Below are positions 37,494-48,019 of a stretch of DNA of 64,000 bases, piece by piece; within the stretch, counting starts at the first letter, position 1; the number at the start of each line of letters is the position of its first letter. The stretch covers positions 1-64,000 of the forward strand of contig CAZHZT010000009.1 in the NCBI GenBank assembly GCA_964537285.1. Reading direction: 5' to 3'. The position numbers and the translations under genes were made by a program. The notes beneath the pieces were generated by a model. That model saw only the letters and a program-made list of their open reading frames with translations. It was not told the origin of the DNA and ran no database searches. Source of the stretch: CAZHZT01 sp964537285. GTDB lineage: Bacteria; Bacteroidota; Bacteroidia; Chitinophagales; Saprospiraceae.

Positions 37494-37552
37494 AACACTA
37501 TTTCAGAATAAAGTCTAATCCTTACACTTTTTATCATAAACATAGATGCAAT

Positions 37553-40500
37553 ATGCGCTTAATTACGTTATTCTTTTTATTTATATTATCAACTACGTTG
37601 GGATTCAGTCAATACGACTTACCTGTCACCTTCGATGACGGAAGTATTGATTACGATCTGACTGATTTTGGAGGGAACAATTCTTCAGTAGTCGTAGATC
37701 CAACCGATCCGATGAATATGGTTGGGCAAGCTATCAAAACAGCTTCCGCTGAATTGTGGGCTGGAACGACCATGGGAGAAAATGGGTTTATCTCTCCTAT
37801 ACCCTTTGCTAACAACGCAACACAAATGCAGGTGCGCGTGTGGTCGCCTGATGCGGGTACTCCTATTCGCCTGAAGGTAGAAGATTCTACCGATCCGACT
37901 ATTAGCGTAGAAACAGAAGTGAATACTACTGTTGCTATGGCCTGGGAGACTCTAGTATTTGACTTTTCCAATGAAGCGCCGGGAACGGCACAATTGAATT
38001 TAGCCAATACGTACAACAAAGCTTCTATCTTCTTCAATTTTGGAACCGACGGAGCTACTGCCGGCGAAAAGACCTACTACTGGGATGATGTTGTATTCTT
38101 GTCCTCCGGTCTGGCCCAGGTAGATCTTCCGGTAACCTTTGAAGACAGCAATGTAGACTACGATCTTACTGATTTTGGTGGAAATGCTTCCTCAGTAGTA
38201 ACGGATCCAACGGATCCTAACAATACAGTAGGCCAGGCTATTAAAACCGATGTAGCAGAATTATGGGCTGGAACGACAATGGGTGATAACGGCTTTGCCA
38301 GTGCAATTCCTTTTACAGCTGATGAAACACAGATCAGTGTTCGTGTGTGGTCGCCAGATGCGGGAACGCCTATTCGCCTTAAAGTAGAAGATTCTAATGA
38401 TCCGGGTATTAGTGTAGAAACGGAAGTGAATACCACAGTAGCTATGGCCTGGGACACATTGATCTTTGATTTTTCGAATGAGGTAGATGGAACTGCTCAA
38501 TTGAACCTCGCGAATACTTACAATAAAGCGTCCATCTTCTTCAACTTTGGTACAGATGGTGCTACAGCCGGCGAAAAGACTTACTATTGGGATGATGTAG
38601 AATTCGTTCCTGGTAGTGGCAGCGGTGGCGGTGGAGGAGGAGCTTCTCCTTATTGCGAAACAGAAGTGAAGCATTTAGGCATTCCTGCAGAAGATGCTTC
38701 AGCTATCTTTTTGACTATTGAAAATCAGGATGCTAGCACGCTTTTCGTTGAAATTGAATCGGCTAATGGGGATCCAGTTGACTTTTTATTGGTAACAGGT
38801 GGTAGTGGCGCCATGATTTCTGGCGAAGATACTTCCGTTCCTGGAAAGATCAGCCGTACACTTTCCTGGGCTACACCGCCCGCTGATGTAACAATGAACA
38901 TTTTATGGAGTAAGGTCTCTTTTGGAGGAAATTGGCAACTAAGCCCAATGGATATTACGGTTCAATTCGCAGATACTTGCGGGGCGGTTAGTTTGGATCC
39001 TGTTGACCTGCCAATAACTTTCGAAGATGCGAATGTTGATTATAATCTTACAGACTTCGGAGGCAACGCTTCTTCTATTGTAACAGATCCTACCGATCCA
39101 ATGAATACAGTTGGCCAGGCTATAAAAACGGATGTAGCTGAGGTATGGGCCGGAACGACAATGGGTGATTCAGGCTTGGCGAACCCAATTCCATTCGCAA
39201 ATGGAGCTACTCAAATAAGTGTGCGCGTTTGGTCGCCAGATGTAGATACACCTATTCGCTTGAAAGTAGAGGATTCCAATAATCCGACTATCAGTGTAGA
39301 AACTGAGGTGAATACGACTACTGCTATGGCTTGGGATACCCTGATCTTTGATTTTGCGAATCAGGTAGACGGTACTGCAGAAATCAACTTCGATAATACG
39401 TACGATAAAATTTCTATCTTCTTCAATTTCGGAACGGACGGTGCTACCGCTGGTGAAAAAACCTACTACTGGGATGATGTAGAGTTTCTGGCGCCAACTT
39501 CTGTTCAAATTGACTTACCAGTAACTTTCGAGGATAGTAATATTGATTATGATTTAACGGATTTTGGAGGGAATGCTTCTTCTATTGTTGTTGACCCAAC
39601 AAATCCAATGAATACAGTCGGACAGGCTATTAAAACGGATGTAGCTGAGGTTTGGGCTGGAACCACTATGGGGAATAATGGCTTCGCTAACGCTATTCCT
39701 TTCACTGCTGATGAGACAGAAATCAGTGTGCGTGTGTGGTCACCGGACGCAGGAACACCTATTCGCTTGAAAGTAGAAGATTCTAATGACCCGGCTATTA
39801 GTGTCGAGACAGAAGTGAATACCACTGTAGCCATGGCCTGGGAAACCTTGACTTTCGACTTTTCCAATGAAGCAGATGGGACTGCTGCATTGAATTTAGC
39901 GAATACATACAACAAAGCTTCTATCTTCTTCAATTTCGGAACAGATGGCGCTACCGCCGGTGAAAAAACGTACTACTGGGACGATGTGGAATTTGTTCCA
40001 GGCGGTGGAAGCGGTGGAGGAGGAGAATCTCCTTACTGTGAAACTGAAGTTACGCACCTGGGGATTCCTGCGGAAGAAGCTTCAGCGATCTTCCTGACCA
40101 TTACGAATCAGGATGCCACTACCATGTTTGTGGAAATTGAATCGGCTAATGCAGATCCTGTTGACTTCTTGTTGATAGCAGGAGGCAGCGGAGCTATGAT
40201 TTCTGATGAAGATTTTTCTGTTCCCGGAAAAATCAGCCGTACAATGACCTGGGCAACCCCCCCGGCAGATGTAATGATGAATGTTTTATGGAGTAAGGAA
40301 TCCACTATGGGGAATTGGCAATTAAGCCCGATGGATATCACGGTTCAGTTTGCCGATACTTGTGCTGCTCCTGCTTTAGATCCGGTAGATTTACCGATTA
40401 CTTTTGAAGATAGCAATGTAGACTATGATTTAACCGATTTTGGAGGCAACGCTTCTTCTATCGTAACGGATCCGACCGATCCGATGAATACCGTTGGTCA

Positions 40501-43500
40501 GGCAATCAAAACCGCTTCGGCTGAATTATGGGCTGGAACGACAATGGGGAACAATGGCTTAGCCAATCCTATTCCTTTTTCCGTTAACAGTGCTGAAATC
40601 CGCGTACGTGTTTGGTCTCCAGATGCAGATACACCGATACGGATTAAAGTAGAAGATTCAGCAGATCCGGCGATCAGTGTAGAAACGGAAGTGAATACTA
40701 CGGTAGCTATGGCCTGGGATACGTTGGTTTTTGATTTTAACAATCAGGTAGATGGTACTGCACCTATCAACTTTAATAATACATACGATAAAATCTCTAT
40801 CTTCTTCAATTTTGGAACAGATGGAGCTACAGCAGGTGAAAAAACGTACTTTTGGGATGATGTTGAGTTCATTGCACCAACTTCTTTCCAAATTGATTTA
40901 CCGGTTACTTTTGAAGATCCTACGGTAGATTATAACCTTACGGATTTTGGAGGCAATGCGTCATCCATTGTAACGGATCCAACGGATCCGATGAATACAG
41001 TCGCTCAGTCTATCAAGACCGATGCTGCAGAATTATGGGCCGGAACAACAATGGGGGATTTAGGTTTCGCTAATCCTGTTCCTTTTACGCCTCTTGAAAC
41101 TAAAATGCGTGTGCGCGTTTGGTCTCCGGATGCTGATACGCCAGTTCGTTTAAAAGTAGAGGATTCCAATGATCCGGCAATTAGCGTGGAAACGGAAGTG
41201 AATACAACTGTAGCGATGGCTTGGGATACCTTGACTTTCGACTTTTTGAATCATGTTGACGGTACAGCGCCTTTAAACTTTGCGAATACTTATGGCAAAG
41301 CATCCATCTTCTTCAATTTCGGTACAGATGGTGCAACAGCTGGAGAGAAGACTTATTTCTGGGATGATGTAGAATTTATTGCTGATGCAGGGGGACAATC
41401 TGCTTACTGTGAAACAGAAGTTAAGCACTTAGGAATTCCTGCGGAAGAAGCGTCTGCTATCTTCCTGACCATTAAAAATATTGATCCAAATACGGTATTG
41501 GTAGAAATTGAATCTGCGAATACGGATCCGGTTGACTTTTTGCTGATTACGGGTGGTAGCGGCGCTACGATCTCCGATGAAGATTTTTCTGTTCCCGGAA
41601 AAATCAGCCGTACGATGACCTGGGCAACGCCGCCAACGGATATGACTATGAATGTGTTGTGGAGTAAAGAATCAACCATGGGTAACTGGCAACTGAGCCC
41701 AATGGATATTACCCTTCCATTTGCAGCAACCTGCCCGCCTCCAGCGCTTGATCCGCCTAGCTTACCGATTACTTTCGAAGAAACGGATATAGATTATGCG
41801 TTGACTGATTTCGGTGGAAACGCCTCTTCTATTGTAGTTGATCCTACGGATCCTATGAATACAGTGGTGGAAGCCATTAAAACCAACACGGCGGAAACCT
41901 TTGCAGGTACATCTGTTGCGAACAATGGTCTGGCAGAACCTATTCCTTTTGCTACCAATGCTACAGAAATGACCGTTCGCGTTTGGTCTCCGGATGCAGG
42001 AATTCCTGTACGCTTAAAAGTGGAAGATAATACTAATTCCGCCATTAGTGTGGAAACGGAAGTAAATACTACCGTAGCCATGGCCTGGGACACCTTGACT
42101 TTTGACTTCTCTGCTCCGGTAGCGGGTACACCGCTATTGAATTTAGCCAATACCTACGATAAAGTCACTATTTTCTTCAATTTCGGAACGGATGGAGCTA
42201 CAGCAGGTGAGAAAACGTACTACTTTGATGATGTAGACTTTATTAATCCGAATACATTCCCTGTCGATTTACCGATCACCTTTGAAGCAGATACCATTGA
42301 TTATGATCTAACGGACTTTGGTGGCAATGTTTCTTCAATCGTAGTTGATCCAACCGATCCAAATAATAAAGTTGGTCAGGCGATCAAGATAAACACAGCG
42401 GAAACTTTTGCAGGTACCACAATGGGTGGAAATGGTTTAGCTAATCCAATTCCGTTTGTGGGTAACGCGACAGAGATTCGCGTGCGCGTATGGTCTCCGG
42501 ATGCCGGAACACCTATCCGTCTGAAAGCAGAAGATGCTGCTGATCCGGCCATAAGCGTAGAAACGGAGTTGATGACTACTGTAGGCATGGATTGGGATAC
42601 CTTGGTATTTGATTTCTCGAACCAGGTGGACGGTACGCCAATTTTGAACCTGGCGAATACCTATAATAAATTAACTATTTTCTTCAACTTTGGAACAAGC
42701 GGAGCGGCCGCAGGAGAGAAGACTTACTACTGGGATGATGTAGAATTTGTAATTCCTACTTTAGATCAGATCGATCTTCCAATCACTTTTGAAGATGATA
42801 ATGTAGATTATGATTTGACCGATTTTGGTGGCAATGCCTCTTCGATTGTTGAAGACCCGACGGATCCTATGAATACCGTTGGTCAGGCGATCAAAACCGA
42901 TGTGGCACAAACCTTTGCGGGTACAACAATGGGAGCTACTGGTTTAGCTAATGCCATTGCCTTTGAACCAAATGCGACTCAAATACGCGTGCGTGTTTGG
43001 TCGCCGGATGCAAATACACCTATTCGTCTGAAAGTAGAAGATTCAACCGATCCTGCTATCAGTGTGGAGACAGAGGTTAATACTTCTGTAGGGATGGAAT
43101 GGGATACTTTAGTCTTTAACTTCCTGAATGAAGTAGCTGGAACACCAGCCATAAACTTTGCGAATACTTACGATAAAATTACCATATTCTTCAATTTCGG
43201 TACGGATGGGCCTACGGCAGGCGAAAAGACTTACTACTGGGATGATGTAGAATTCCTGGGTGTTAGTCAGGTGCAAATAGACCTTCCTGTTACCTTTGAA
43301 GACGATAATGTCAATTACGATTTAACGGACTTTGGCGGAAACGCTTCTTCCATCGTTGAAGATCCTACGGATCCAATGAATACGGTTGCTGAATCGGTTA
43401 AAACCGATGTGGCAGAAACTTTTGCTGGTACGACCATGGGTAATGATGGCTTTAGCAATCCGATTCCGTTTACAGCATTAGAAACGGTTATCAGCGTACG

Positions 43501-44965
43501 CGTTTGGTCGCCAGATGCTAATATTCCGGTGCGTTTGAAAGTAGAAAATGCCAATGATCCGGGTATTAGCGTAGAAACAGAAGTGAACACTACGGTAGCT
43601 ATGGAATGGGAAACTTTATTCTTTGATTTCTCAAATGAAGTAGCGGGCACTCCGGCTCTTGACCTGGGGAGCGTTTATAGCAAAGCATCTATCTTCTTCA
43701 ACTTTGGTACAGATGGTGCTACGGCAGGCGAAAAGACCTATTACTGGGATGATGTGCAGTTTGTTCCTTTTGTTTTTGATCAAATTGACTTGCCAGTTAC
43801 TTTCGAGGAAACTACAGTCTTCTACGAACTCGTTGACTTTGGAGGTAATGCCTCTCTGGTTGTTGAAGATCCAACAGATCCTGCTAATACGGTAGCTCAA
43901 TCGATAAAAACTTCTGCTGCACAGACTTTTGCAGGTACGACTATGGGGACAGATGGCTTCGCCAATGCTATTCCGTTCACGGCTGATGAAACGAAAATGA
44001 CGGTAAGAGTTTGGTCGCCAGACGCCAATACGCCAATCCGTTTAAAAGTAGAAGATGCTGCGGATCCAGGCATCAGCGTAGAAACAGAAGTGAACACTAC
44101 GGTAGCTATGGAATGGGAAACACTGGAGTTTGATTTCAGCAATGAAGTTCCAGGTACGCCGGCTTTGAATCTGGCCAATACGTATGATAAGGCAATTATT
44201 TTCTTCAATTTTGGTACCGACGGACCTACAGCTGGTGAAAAAACATACTTTTGGGATGATGTAGAATTTGGTGGATTACCATTACCAAATACAGTATACG
44301 ACATCATTGCAAATAGTACCGCGCACGATACCCTGGAAATTGCTATCGATGCAGCTGAATTGGATGATGATCTGATGAGTGCAGGACCATTTACAGTATT
44401 TGCACCTACTGATGATGCTTTTGCGAATCTACCGGCTGGTTTGTTGGATGCGCTTTTGGCTGACCCAACGGGCGCTTTGGCAGATGTACTGCTTTACCAC
44501 GTTCTTGGCATTGAAGCATTGTCCGGAGGTTTATCAGATGGTCAGATGGTAACTACCCTGCTTGGGTTTGATCTTACCATAAACATTGATGGCAATGATA
44601 ATGTCTTCATCAATAATGAAGCGCAGGTAATTGTAGCTGATCTTCAGGCGCAAAATGGGGTTGTACACGTCATTGATGCTGTTCTTTCATTGCCAGACGC
44701 TACGAATGAGGTCAGTATAAATGCGCCGGCATTATCTGTTTATCCAAACCCAGCGGATCAACAAGTGACCTTGTCATTGGATAAATTAGGCAATGCGCCC
44801 ATTCAGTTGGAGATTTTCCACACGAACGGCCAATTGGCTTACAGTCAAATGATCAACAGCACACAAGTGGTTGTTCCTACAGCTAACTTCGATAATGGTG
44901 TTTACCTTATCAAGTTGAAAGGAGAGGAGTGGACAACGCTTAAAAGGTTGGTAATACAGAGATAA
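37553..44965 (+). CDS. giant T9SS surface protein: 11 A modules, 3 B modules, fasciclin domain
   Basis: 2,470 residues. Signal peptide MRLITLFFLFILSTTLGFSQ. Order: A A B A A B A A B A A A A A, fasciclin, sorting domain. Each A module (~165 residues, ~505 bp) starts DLPVTFED, has DLTDFGGNASS, VRVWSPDAGTPIRLKVED, AWDTLIFDFSN and ends KTYYWDDVEF, the pattern of a beta-sandwich carbohydrate-binding module. B modules (~120 residues) begin YCETEVKHLGIPAE and contain NWQLSPMDITVQF. A FAS1 domain (about 2245-2380, TVFAPTDDAFANLP) and a T9SS type A domain (LSVYPNPADQQ ... GVYLIKL) follow. Probably a multivalent beta-glucan binder or adhesin; no catalytic site is seen. Confidence 0.82.
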   Translation: MRLITLFFLFILSTTLGFSQYDLPVTFDDGSIDYDLTDFGGNNSSVVVDPTDPMNMVGQAIKTASAELWAGTTMGENGFISPIPFANNATQMQVRVWSPDAGTPIRLKVEDSTDPTISVETEVNTTVAMAWETLVFDFSNEAPGTAQLNLANTYNKASIFFNFGTDGATAGEKTYYWDDVVFLSSGLAQVDLPVTFEDSNVDYDLTDFGGNASSVVTDPTDPNNTVGQAIKTDVAELWAGTTMGDNGFASAIPFTADETQISVRVWSPDAGTPIRLKVEDSNDPGISVETEVNTTVAMAWDTLIFDFSNEVDGTAQLNLANTYNKASIFFNFGTDGATAGEKTYYWDDVEFVPGSGSGGGGGGASPYCETEVKHLGIPAEDASAIFLTIENQDASTLFVEIESANGDPVDFLLVTGGSGAMISGEDTSVPGKISRTLSWATPPADVTMNILWSKVSFGGNWQLSPMDITVQFADTCGAVSLDPVDLPITFEDANVDYNLTDFGGNASSIVTDPTDPMNTVGQAIKTDVAEVWAGTTMGDSGLANPIPFANGATQISVRVWSPDVDTPIRLKVEDSNNPTISVETEVNTTTAMAWDTLIFDFANQVDGTAEINFDNTYDKISIFFNFGTDGATAGEKTYYWDDVEFLAPTSVQIDLPVTFEDSNIDYDLTDFGGNASSIVVDPTNPMNTVGQAIKTDVAEVWAGTTMGNNGFANAIPFTADETEISVRVWSPDAGTPIRLKVEDSNDPAISVETEVNTTVAMAWETLTFDFSNEADGTAALNLANTYNKASIFFNFGTDGATAGEKTYYWDDVEFVPGGGSGGGGESPYCETEVTHLGIPAEEASAIFLTITNQDATTMFVEIESANADPVDFLLIAGGSGAMISDEDFSVPGKISRTMTWATPPADVMMNVLWSKESTMGNWQLSPMDITVQFADTCAAPALDPVDLPITFEDSNVDYDLTDFGGNASSIVTDPTDPMNTVGQAIKTASAELWAGTTMGNNGLANPIPFSVNSAEIRVRVWSPDADTPIRIKVEDSADPAISVETEVNTTVAMAWDTLVFDFNNQVDGTAPINFNNTYDKISIFFNFGTDGATAGEKTYFWDDVEFIAPTSFQIDLPVTFEDPTVDYNLTDFGGNASSIVTDPTDPMNTVAQSIKTDAAELWAGTTMGDLGFANPVPFTPLETKMRVRVWSPDADTPVRLKVEDSNDPAISVETEVNTTVAMAWDTLTFDFLNHVDGTAPLNFANTYGKASIFFNFGTDGATAGEKTYFWDDVEFIADAGGQSAYCETEVKHLGIPAEEASAIFLTIKNIDPNTVLVEIESANTDPVDFLLITGGSGATISDEDFSVPGKISRTMTWATPPTDMTMNVLWSKESTMGNWQLSPMDITLPFAATCPPPALDPPSLPITFEETDIDYALTDFGGNASSIVVDPTDPMNTVVEAIKTNTAETFAGTSVANNGLAEPIPFATNATEMTVRVWSPDAGIPVRLKVEDNTNSAISVETEVNTTVAMAWDTLTFDFSAPVAGTPLLNLANTYDKVTIFFNFGTDGATAGEKTYYFDDVDFINPNTFPVDLPITFEADTIDYDLTDFGGNVSSIVVDPTDPNNKVGQAIKINTAETFAGTTMGGNGLANPIPFVGNATEIRVRVWSPDAGTPIRLKAEDAADPAISVETELMTTVGMDWDTLVFDFSNQVDGTPILNLANTYNKLTIFFNFGTSGAAAGEKTYYWDDVEFVIPTLDQIDLPITFEDDNVDYDLTDFGGNASSIVEDPTDPMNTVGQAIKTDVAQTFAGTTMGATGLANAIAFEPNATQIRVRVWSPDANTPIRLKVEDSTDPAISVETEVNTSVGMEWDTLVFNFLNEVAGTPAINFANTYDKITIFFNFGTDGPTAGEKTYYWDDVEFLGVSQVQIDLPVTFEDDNVNYDLTDFGGNASSIVEDPTDPMNTVAESVKTDVAETFAGTTMGNDGFSNPIPFTALETVISVRVWSPDANIPVRLKVENANDPGISVETEVNTTVAMEWETLFFDFSNEVAGTPALDLGSVYSKASIFFNFGTDGATAGEKTYYWDDVQFVPFVFDQIDLPVTFEETTVFYELVDFGGNASLVVEDPTDPANTVAQSIKTSAAQTFAGTTMGTDGFANAIPFTADETKMTVRVWSPDANTPIRLKVEDAADPGISVETEVNTTVAMEWETLEFDFSNEVPGTPALNLANTYDKAIIFFNFGTDGPTAGEKTYFWDDVEFGGLPLPNTVYDIIANSTAHDTLEIAIDAAELDDDLMSAGPFTVFAPTDDAFANLPAGLLDALLADPTGALADVLLYHVLGIEALSGGLSDGQMVTTLLGFDLTINIDGNDNVFINNEAQVIVADLQAQNGVVHVIDAVLSLPDATNEVSINAPALSVYPNPADQQVTLSLDKLGNAPIQLEIFHTNGQLAYSQMINSTQVVVPTANFDNGVYLIKLKGEEWTTLKRLVIQR
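37613..44275 (+). repeat. eleven ~505-bp coding repeats
   Basis: A-module starts near 37613, 38119, 38998, 39507, 40381, 40890, 41755, 42260, 42765, 43273 and 43780. B modules occupy about 38640-38995, 40025-40380 and 41400-41750. Nucleotide blocks such as TTCTTCAATTT and GATGATGTAGAATT recur nearly unchanged, pointing to recent duplication or gene conversion. Assembly collapse is a risk here. Confidence 0.85.
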
Positions 44966-45056
44966 AAAATAGAAAGAAGGGTGTTAAAAAAAAGGCTCTC
45001 GCTTCAGCGAGAGCCTTTTTTTTAACACCCTTCTTTCTCTGTATTACCAACCTTTT
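44942..45056. terminator. long palindromic terminator including the last codons of the giant gene
   Basis: Outer arms 44942-44961 / 45037-45056 (20 bp, perfect) and inner arms 44973-45002 / 45007-45036 (30 bp, perfect) around loop TTCA. An 11-base bulge on the left holds the TAA stop. The left outer arm encodes KRLVIQ; its inverted copy lies downstream. The inner stem GGCTCTCGC plus a T-run looks like a terminator. Confidence 0.75.
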
Positions 45057-45174
45057 AGGAATTACGAAGGAAGAATCGCCTTTTTTATTTATATTTGATT
45101 GAATGCGTTGTAAGTTGTAAAATTCCGCCAAATGAATAGTCAAAGCACTAAATTAAATAATTATCAAACAATAC

Positions 45175-47961
45175 ATGAAAGTACTCTATTATAACGAACT
45201 CAATTACCAACCTTTAAAAAAGCAGTTTGAAAAATTAATTTCTTATCTGGAAAAAGGAGATTTCAAATCAGCAGATGTTAAGAAGCTAAAAGATCTCGGT
45301 TATTATCGCGCAAAACTGGATAAAGAAAACCGCTTGATCTTCAAAATTGGTGAGTACGAAGGAGAAAAATATTTGTTCCTTCTGGAAATTATTTTAAATC
45401 ATGCCTACGATAAATCTCGCTTCCTCTCCGGAGCTTCAATTGATGAAAACAAACTAGGCCCGCTCGGTTCTGAAAAACAACTTAAATCAGAAGATCTGGA
45501 ACCCGTAAGGTTTGTGAATAAAAAACAACAACATTTTCACATTCTCGACAAAATCCTCTCGTTCGATGAAGAACAAGAAACTATTTTTAATTCACCCCCT
45601 CCAGTCATCATTATCGGTTCAGCAGGTAGTGGAAAAACTGCGCTGACACTTGAAAAAATAAAGCAACTCCGTGGACGGATCCTTTACGTTACCCTTTCTT
45701 CTTATCTCGTTGAGAACTCCAGTGAACTGTATTATTCTTTTGGGTATGATAATGATAAGCAAGAAATTGATTTCCTTTCTTTTGCCGAATATTTGGGGGC
45801 TATTGAACTGCCTATGGGTAAGGAAATTGATTTTCAAGCTTTTTCAAAATGGATTTGGCGTTATCAACAGGCATATAAAATAAAGGATTCGTATAAATTA
45901 TTCGAAGAGTTTAAAGGAGTGCTTACGGGAACTGAAGTAGAAAAACCGTATTTGTCTGAAAAAGATTATATGGATCTGGGCATTCGTCAGTCAGTATATA
46001 GTAAGAAAGAACGAGAAGTGGTTTATGAACTCTTCACCAAATATCTTGAATTTTTAAAAGAAGGTGAATATTATGATAGCAATATCGCGGCTTTTCAACG
46101 TATCGATCAGGTTAATCCATTGTATGATTTCGTAGTAGTGGATGAAGTGCAGGATATTACGAATATTCAATTGTCCTTGATCCTTCGTTCCCTTAAGCAA
46201 GCACAGAACTTCATCCTTTGCGGTGATAGCAATCAAATAGTACATCCAAATTTTTTCTCCTGGGCGAATGTAAAAACGCTTTTCTACCAACAGGATCTTA
46301 AAGGTCAGCTAACGCGTATTTTGTATTCCAACTACCGGAATACTCCCGAAGTAACGCATATTGCTAATCAATTACTCCGTGTAAAAAATGCCCGTTTTGG
46401 TTCTATTGATAAGGAAAGTACCTTTTTGGTTAAAGCCAATTCAAGCAATCACGGGGAGGTGGAATTTTTTCAGGATACTCCCAAAGTGAAAAAAGAACTG
46501 GATCGGCGGACCGGAAAGTCCGCACGTTTTGCAGTATTGGTGATGCGAAATGAAGATAAACCAGGAGCTAGAAAGTTTTTTAGTACTCCGTTGATCTTTA
46601 GTGTTCAGGAAGCCAAAGGGCTTGAATACGAAAATATTATTCTCTATAATTTCATTACCGATAATGAATCTGCGTTCCGGGAAATTTGTCAGGGGGTTAA
46701 GAAATCTGAGCTCGAAGGAGATTTGAAATATGCGCGGGCGAAAAGTAAAAGTGATAAATCCTTAGATGAATATAAGTTTTATATCAACTCACTTTATGTA
46801 GCAATTACCCGGGCGGTTAAAAACTTGTATGTCATTGAGAAAGTTCGAAAACACGAACTGTTAAATTTACTGGATTTAGTAGAGTTTAAAGATCAAGTCA
46901 AGGTGGAAGACCAGCGTTCTTCCGATGAAGAATGGCAAAAAGAAGCACGCCGACTGGAACTTCAAGGGAAAAAGGAGCAGGCTGAAAACATACGGAAACA
47001 AATTTTACATACTGAAGAGGTGCCTTGGGAAGTAATCACTTCTACGAAATTAGAAATACTCAAATCAAAAGCCCTGGATCCCGAAAATTACAATAAAAAA
47101 GCCAAGGATATCTTGTTTGAATACGCTCTGATTTACAACGAAATAGACGTTTTTCCTCAGTTGGTTGAATTGAAATACCGCAAAGCTGAGAATTGGGCGC
47201 AAAAAGGTTTTCAACGCATTGAATTAAAATATGAGCCGTTTTTTGCGGATAAAGTCACTCAGGTAAGTGTTCAACTCCGTAAATATGGACCTGATTTCAG
47301 AAACCCATTCAATTTTACGCCTCTTATGATGGCCGCCATGGGGGGCAGCCCTCAGCTTATTGATCATTTATTAGAAATCGGTGCAGATCCCCAACTCAAA
47401 GATAACCTGGGCCGGCAAGCCTTCCAAATTGCTTTATGGAAATCATATCTCGACCATAATTATATTCGTACGGCCCTCGTGAAAGTGTATAAACGCCTGC
47501 AACCGGATGCAATAAAAGTGAAGTTCAGAAATCGTCTGATTAAGTTGAACTCCAATCAAATGGAGTTTTTTATGCTTAATTTTATGATTGCACTCCTAAA
47601 GGAAATCACTACTTTTAAAATTCAAGTCGATTTGCCGGGCTTTGAATCAGTAGATTTTGTTGAAACGCTGACCCACTTCCCGGAACGGATTATGCCGGAA
47701 TACCGGAAACGCCGGCAATATATTTCCAGTATCTTAGCCAAGAATGAAATTTTCAGAGATGATCCCTACAACCGCCAGCTTTTCTTCCGTATTCGAAGAG
47801 GCTATTATATCATCAACCCTCTTTTGGAAGTTGAATTTGAAGGTAAATGGCATAATATCTATGACCTCATGCAGACGATGAAAATGGAAAATTCAGAAGA
47901 TGAGTACATTCAGGAATTTGGAAAGTATTTACGGGGAGTACGTAAGAAATTAAACGAGTAG
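45175..47961 (+). CDS. RelE/ParE-like domain fused to UvrD-like SF1 helicase and ankyrin repeats
   Basis: 928 residues. Residues 1-85 (DVKKLKDLGYYRAKLDKENRLIFKI ... LLEIILNHAYDKSRFL) have the strand pattern of RelE/ParE toxins. Then comes a superfamily 1 helicase core: Walker A GSAGSGKT (148-155), motif II DEVQD (323-327), CGDSNQ (motif III), YRNTPE (motif IV), QEAKGLEYENII (motif V) and YVAITRAVKNLYV (motif VI). The helicase motifs look intact. After ~100 charged residues, an ankyrin-like pair (about 708-770, NFTPLMMAAMGG, LLEIGADPQLKDNLGRQA) and a ~150-residue unknown tail follow. No antitoxin gene lies next to it. Role unknown; a stress or defence function is possible. Confidence 0.75.
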   Translation: MKVLYYNELNYQPLKKQFEKLISYLEKGDFKSADVKKLKDLGYYRAKLDKENRLIFKIGEYEGEKYLFLLEIILNHAYDKSRFLSGASIDENKLGPLGSEKQLKSEDLEPVRFVNKKQQHFHILDKILSFDEEQETIFNSPPPVIIIGSAGSGKTALTLEKIKQLRGRILYVTLSSYLVENSSELYYSFGYDNDKQEIDFLSFAEYLGAIELPMGKEIDFQAFSKWIWRYQQAYKIKDSYKLFEEFKGVLTGTEVEKPYLSEKDYMDLGIRQSVYSKKEREVVYELFTKYLEFLKEGEYYDSNIAAFQRIDQVNPLYDFVVVDEVQDITNIQLSLILRSLKQAQNFILCGDSNQIVHPNFFSWANVKTLFYQQDLKGQLTRILYSNYRNTPEVTHIANQLLRVKNARFGSIDKESTFLVKANSSNHGEVEFFQDTPKVKKELDRRTGKSARFAVLVMRNEDKPGARKFFSTPLIFSVQEAKGLEYENIILYNFITDNESAFREICQGVKKSELEGDLKYARAKSKSDKSLDEYKFYINSLYVAITRAVKNLYVIEKVRKHELLNLLDLVEFKDQVKVEDQRSSDEEWQKEARRLELQGKKEQAENIRKQILHTEEVPWEVITSTKLEILKSKALDPENYNKKAKDILFEYALIYNEIDVFPQLVELKYRKAENWAQKGFQRIELKYEPFFADKVTQVSVQLRKYGPDFRNPFNFTPLMMAAMGGSPQLIDHLLEIGADPQLKDNLGRQAFQIALWKSYLDHNYIRTALVKVYKRLQPDAIKVKFRNRLIKLNSNQMEFFMLNFMIALLKEITTFKIQVDLPGFESVDFVETLTHFPERIMPEYRKRRQYISSILAKNEIFRDDPYNRQLFFRIRRGYYIINPLLEVEFEGKWHNIYDLMQTMKMENSEDEYIQEFGKYLRGVRKKLNE

Positions 47962-48019
47962 TTAAAGCATTTGAAAAAATAGGCCTTTCGGCCTCCCTCT
48001 CAAAGGAGTTTCGCGCCTA

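Noticed and set aside
37651..44307. Repeated antisense ORFs of 70-137 residues within the giant repeat gene
   Set aside because: They recur with the module period because the coding strand is repeated; they have no signal peptide or known motif and overlap the supported CDS throughout.
45061..45174. Small antitoxin gene before the RelE-like fusion
   Set aside because: No ORF of useful size with a start and ribosome site lies in this 114-bp gap.
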